A stretch of 64,000 nt of DNA, taken from the NCBI GenBank assembly GCA_963662175.1, contig OY759214.1:12586001-12650000 (forward strand), given 5' to 3'. The translations under genes were made by a program, and so were the position numbers. Below the pieces are notes generated by a model, which searched no databases, had not been told where the DNA came from, and saw only the letters and a program-made list of their open reading frames with translations. Each line of letters starts with the position of its first letter. The first letter of the stretch is position 1. The stretch is from Aradus depressus (taxonomy: Eukaryota; Arthropoda; Insecta; Hemiptera; Aradidae). Below, one piece after another: positions 62,613-64,000 of the stretch.

Positions 62613-62990
62613 AATTATTAGGGTATTTAGAACCTATCTTCTCTGTTCGCCGCCTTCCCTTCGCCTGATTTCACTGATAATTAACAAGTATTGTCCTCTT
62701 GGGTTTTTGACTTTAAATATGAAATTTCATGTCTACGGCAGCTTATTAAAGCTTCTGTGTTAACCCTCCTCCCTTATCGCCCCCTTCCCTTTAGCTGATT
62801 TGACTGAAAATCAATAGGAGTTGTCCTTAGAGATACACATATAGAATTTCGTGTCGATACACTCATTCTAACGGGAGTATCGTGTTCACAGACACTGTCA
62901 CAGGATTGTTGGAATTAGGCGCTCTATAAACATGAAATTCCGCATCGAATATATATAACTTCCCTTATACATCGTAGAGCTTCGGGAGAA
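62613..62990 (-). mobile_element. Family B element, right side of the split copy
   Basis: TTATTAGGGTATTTAGAACC resumes the unit. TGAAATTTCATGTCTACGGC and TTTCGTGTCGATACACTCAT mark further units, and ATAACTTCCCTTATACATCG with AGCTTCGGGAGAAG resembles the head. Confidence 0.8.
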
Positions 62991-63219
62991 GTCTCCCTTT
63001 TTTCTGGTAAACCGATCTAAAAGGAAGAAGCAGGCAAATGAGACCAGAGCTGTGCAAATTGCTAGCAGTTGGAGACTTCGAACCTTTAGAACGTTCCTCG
63101 ATGTCAATATATAGATTAAACAATTAACGGCCGTTATAACGGAGGTGAATTAACAATAAATTATTTCCTGATAAAGTTTTATTTCATAAATCCGTATTTA
63201 TGAATGGATGGTCCCCAGT

Positions 63220-63400
63220 TTTCCCCAGAACGAATTAATCAATTAACTTTTCGCTCCCTCTCCAAAACCAGTCGACCTAATTTTTCATGTTAAATTTTTT
63301 GTCGATAAATTCATTACATAGACAGCTATTGGGGTTTTTGAGTTAAGCCCCCCCTCTCATCTCTCCCTTCCCTTCTGTCGATTCCGCTGAAAGTTCGAGC
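63220..63400 (-). mobile_element. Family B tail and first unit
   Basis: CCCCAGAACGAATTAATCAA, TTTTCGCTCCCTCTCCAAAA, TTTTGTCGATAAATTCATTA and CTATTGGGGTTTTTGAGTTA. Confidence 0.82.
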
Positions 63401-64000
63401 GCTTGAGTCACATCGACATTAGTTTAATGTTTAATTTTCTTCCGACTACTGAAAGTTTTTAACATTAGATTAATCCGAAATTGTCCTATAATACCTTTTA
63501 ACGTATGGGCATTGAGTACACTTGACTTGGGAATTCTTATACGATGAACCAAACAAACAAAATCTATTTTAGTGGCTTTTCTCCCGAGCGAATTTAATTA
63601 CTTCCCGCTGCTATCTTTTCTTACTTCATTCTCTTTTATAGTCAACCATTAATTTTTATTAATTTATTTAATTTTCTTCTATTCTATTTATTTAGATACA
63701 TTTATATCTTCATAATTGTGTAAAAAGAGCAGTCGTTTTATTTTTCGGATCAAAATGTAGAGTTTTTGTAAAATAGGGAATTGAAAATTTAGATATAACA
63801 TGGAAAAATGTTGAAAATAAATTATTGAATAAAAATGAACAGTAAGTATTTTATTACCTACTTTATATCCGAGAATACAAAAACCGACCGATTATATGTA
63901 TACATATATATTTACAATTTTACTGTCTTAAGGAGAAAGTGAGTCTAGTGAGGTGAATCTTGTCTGATCATCCTCCCAGAATGTTCTTTCCACCTGTCTT
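63401..64000. other. Unassigned AT-rich stretch to window end
   Basis: No recognised gene or repeat. Confidence 0.5.

Overview
The window looks like repeat-rich, AT-rich nuclear DNA from an arthropod. The pointers are a tRNA-derived SINE whose 3' tail is (CCTAA)n, the arthropod telomere pentamer; several decayed non-LTR retrotransposon ends of the R1/I/Jockey type (RNase H plus C-terminal zinc knuckle); and many miniature elements with terminal inverted repeats. A hemipteran or similar insect is my guess, but nothing here fixes the order. I found no host exon, no functional tRNA or rRNA gene, and nothing bacterial or viral. The long open frames are mostly chance frames in AT-rich or low-complexity DNA, or pieces of dead transposons.

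The window is best read as nested transposon layers. (1) SINE: about 340 bp, some 26 full or broken copies on both strands, five with 8-13 bp target-site duplications. (2) Family A: about 250 bp foldback with ends containing TTGGTATAAGAAAGTCCTG. (3) Family B: a head with GGGGAAGTTATGTAATCGG, one to four tandem units of about 140 bp beginning TAATAACTGCCGATGTAATG, and a tail ending GGTGATTCACCG; about 20 pieces. (4) Family C: a dispersed repeat of about 500 bp containing GGTCAAAACGTGAAAATC. (5) Family D: a foldback with GTCCCGAAATATTGTC and ATGCCGGAAAAAA. (6) Non-LTR retrotransposon fragments at 2.07-2.76, 6.46-6.78, 14.74-14.94, 30.66-31.01, 40.45-40.80, 46.69-47.11, 50.13-50.19, 53.43-54.38, 59.38-59.77 and 61.90-62.61 kb, all broken or 5'-truncated.

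Tandem DNA includes a 2-kb satellite at 55.8-57.8 kb made of 71- and 58-bp monomers and capped by a 72-bp near-perfect palindrome, an 11-copy 50-bp minisatellite at 38.05-38.6 kb, a four-copy 27-bp array at 20.75 kb, and a perfect 65-bp duplication at 33.5 kb. Nine G or C homopolymers of 16-25 bp are scattered through the window.

The only signals that might belong to a host gene are two recursive-splice-like junctions on the + strand (9446|9447 and 37860|37861), each a pyrimidine tract and AG fused directly to GTRAGT. If real, they would place the window inside one very long intron of a + strand gene. No new gene system is evident. The most unusual items are the telomere-like SINE tail, the tandem-core family B, the satellite with its palindrome, and the splice-like junctions.
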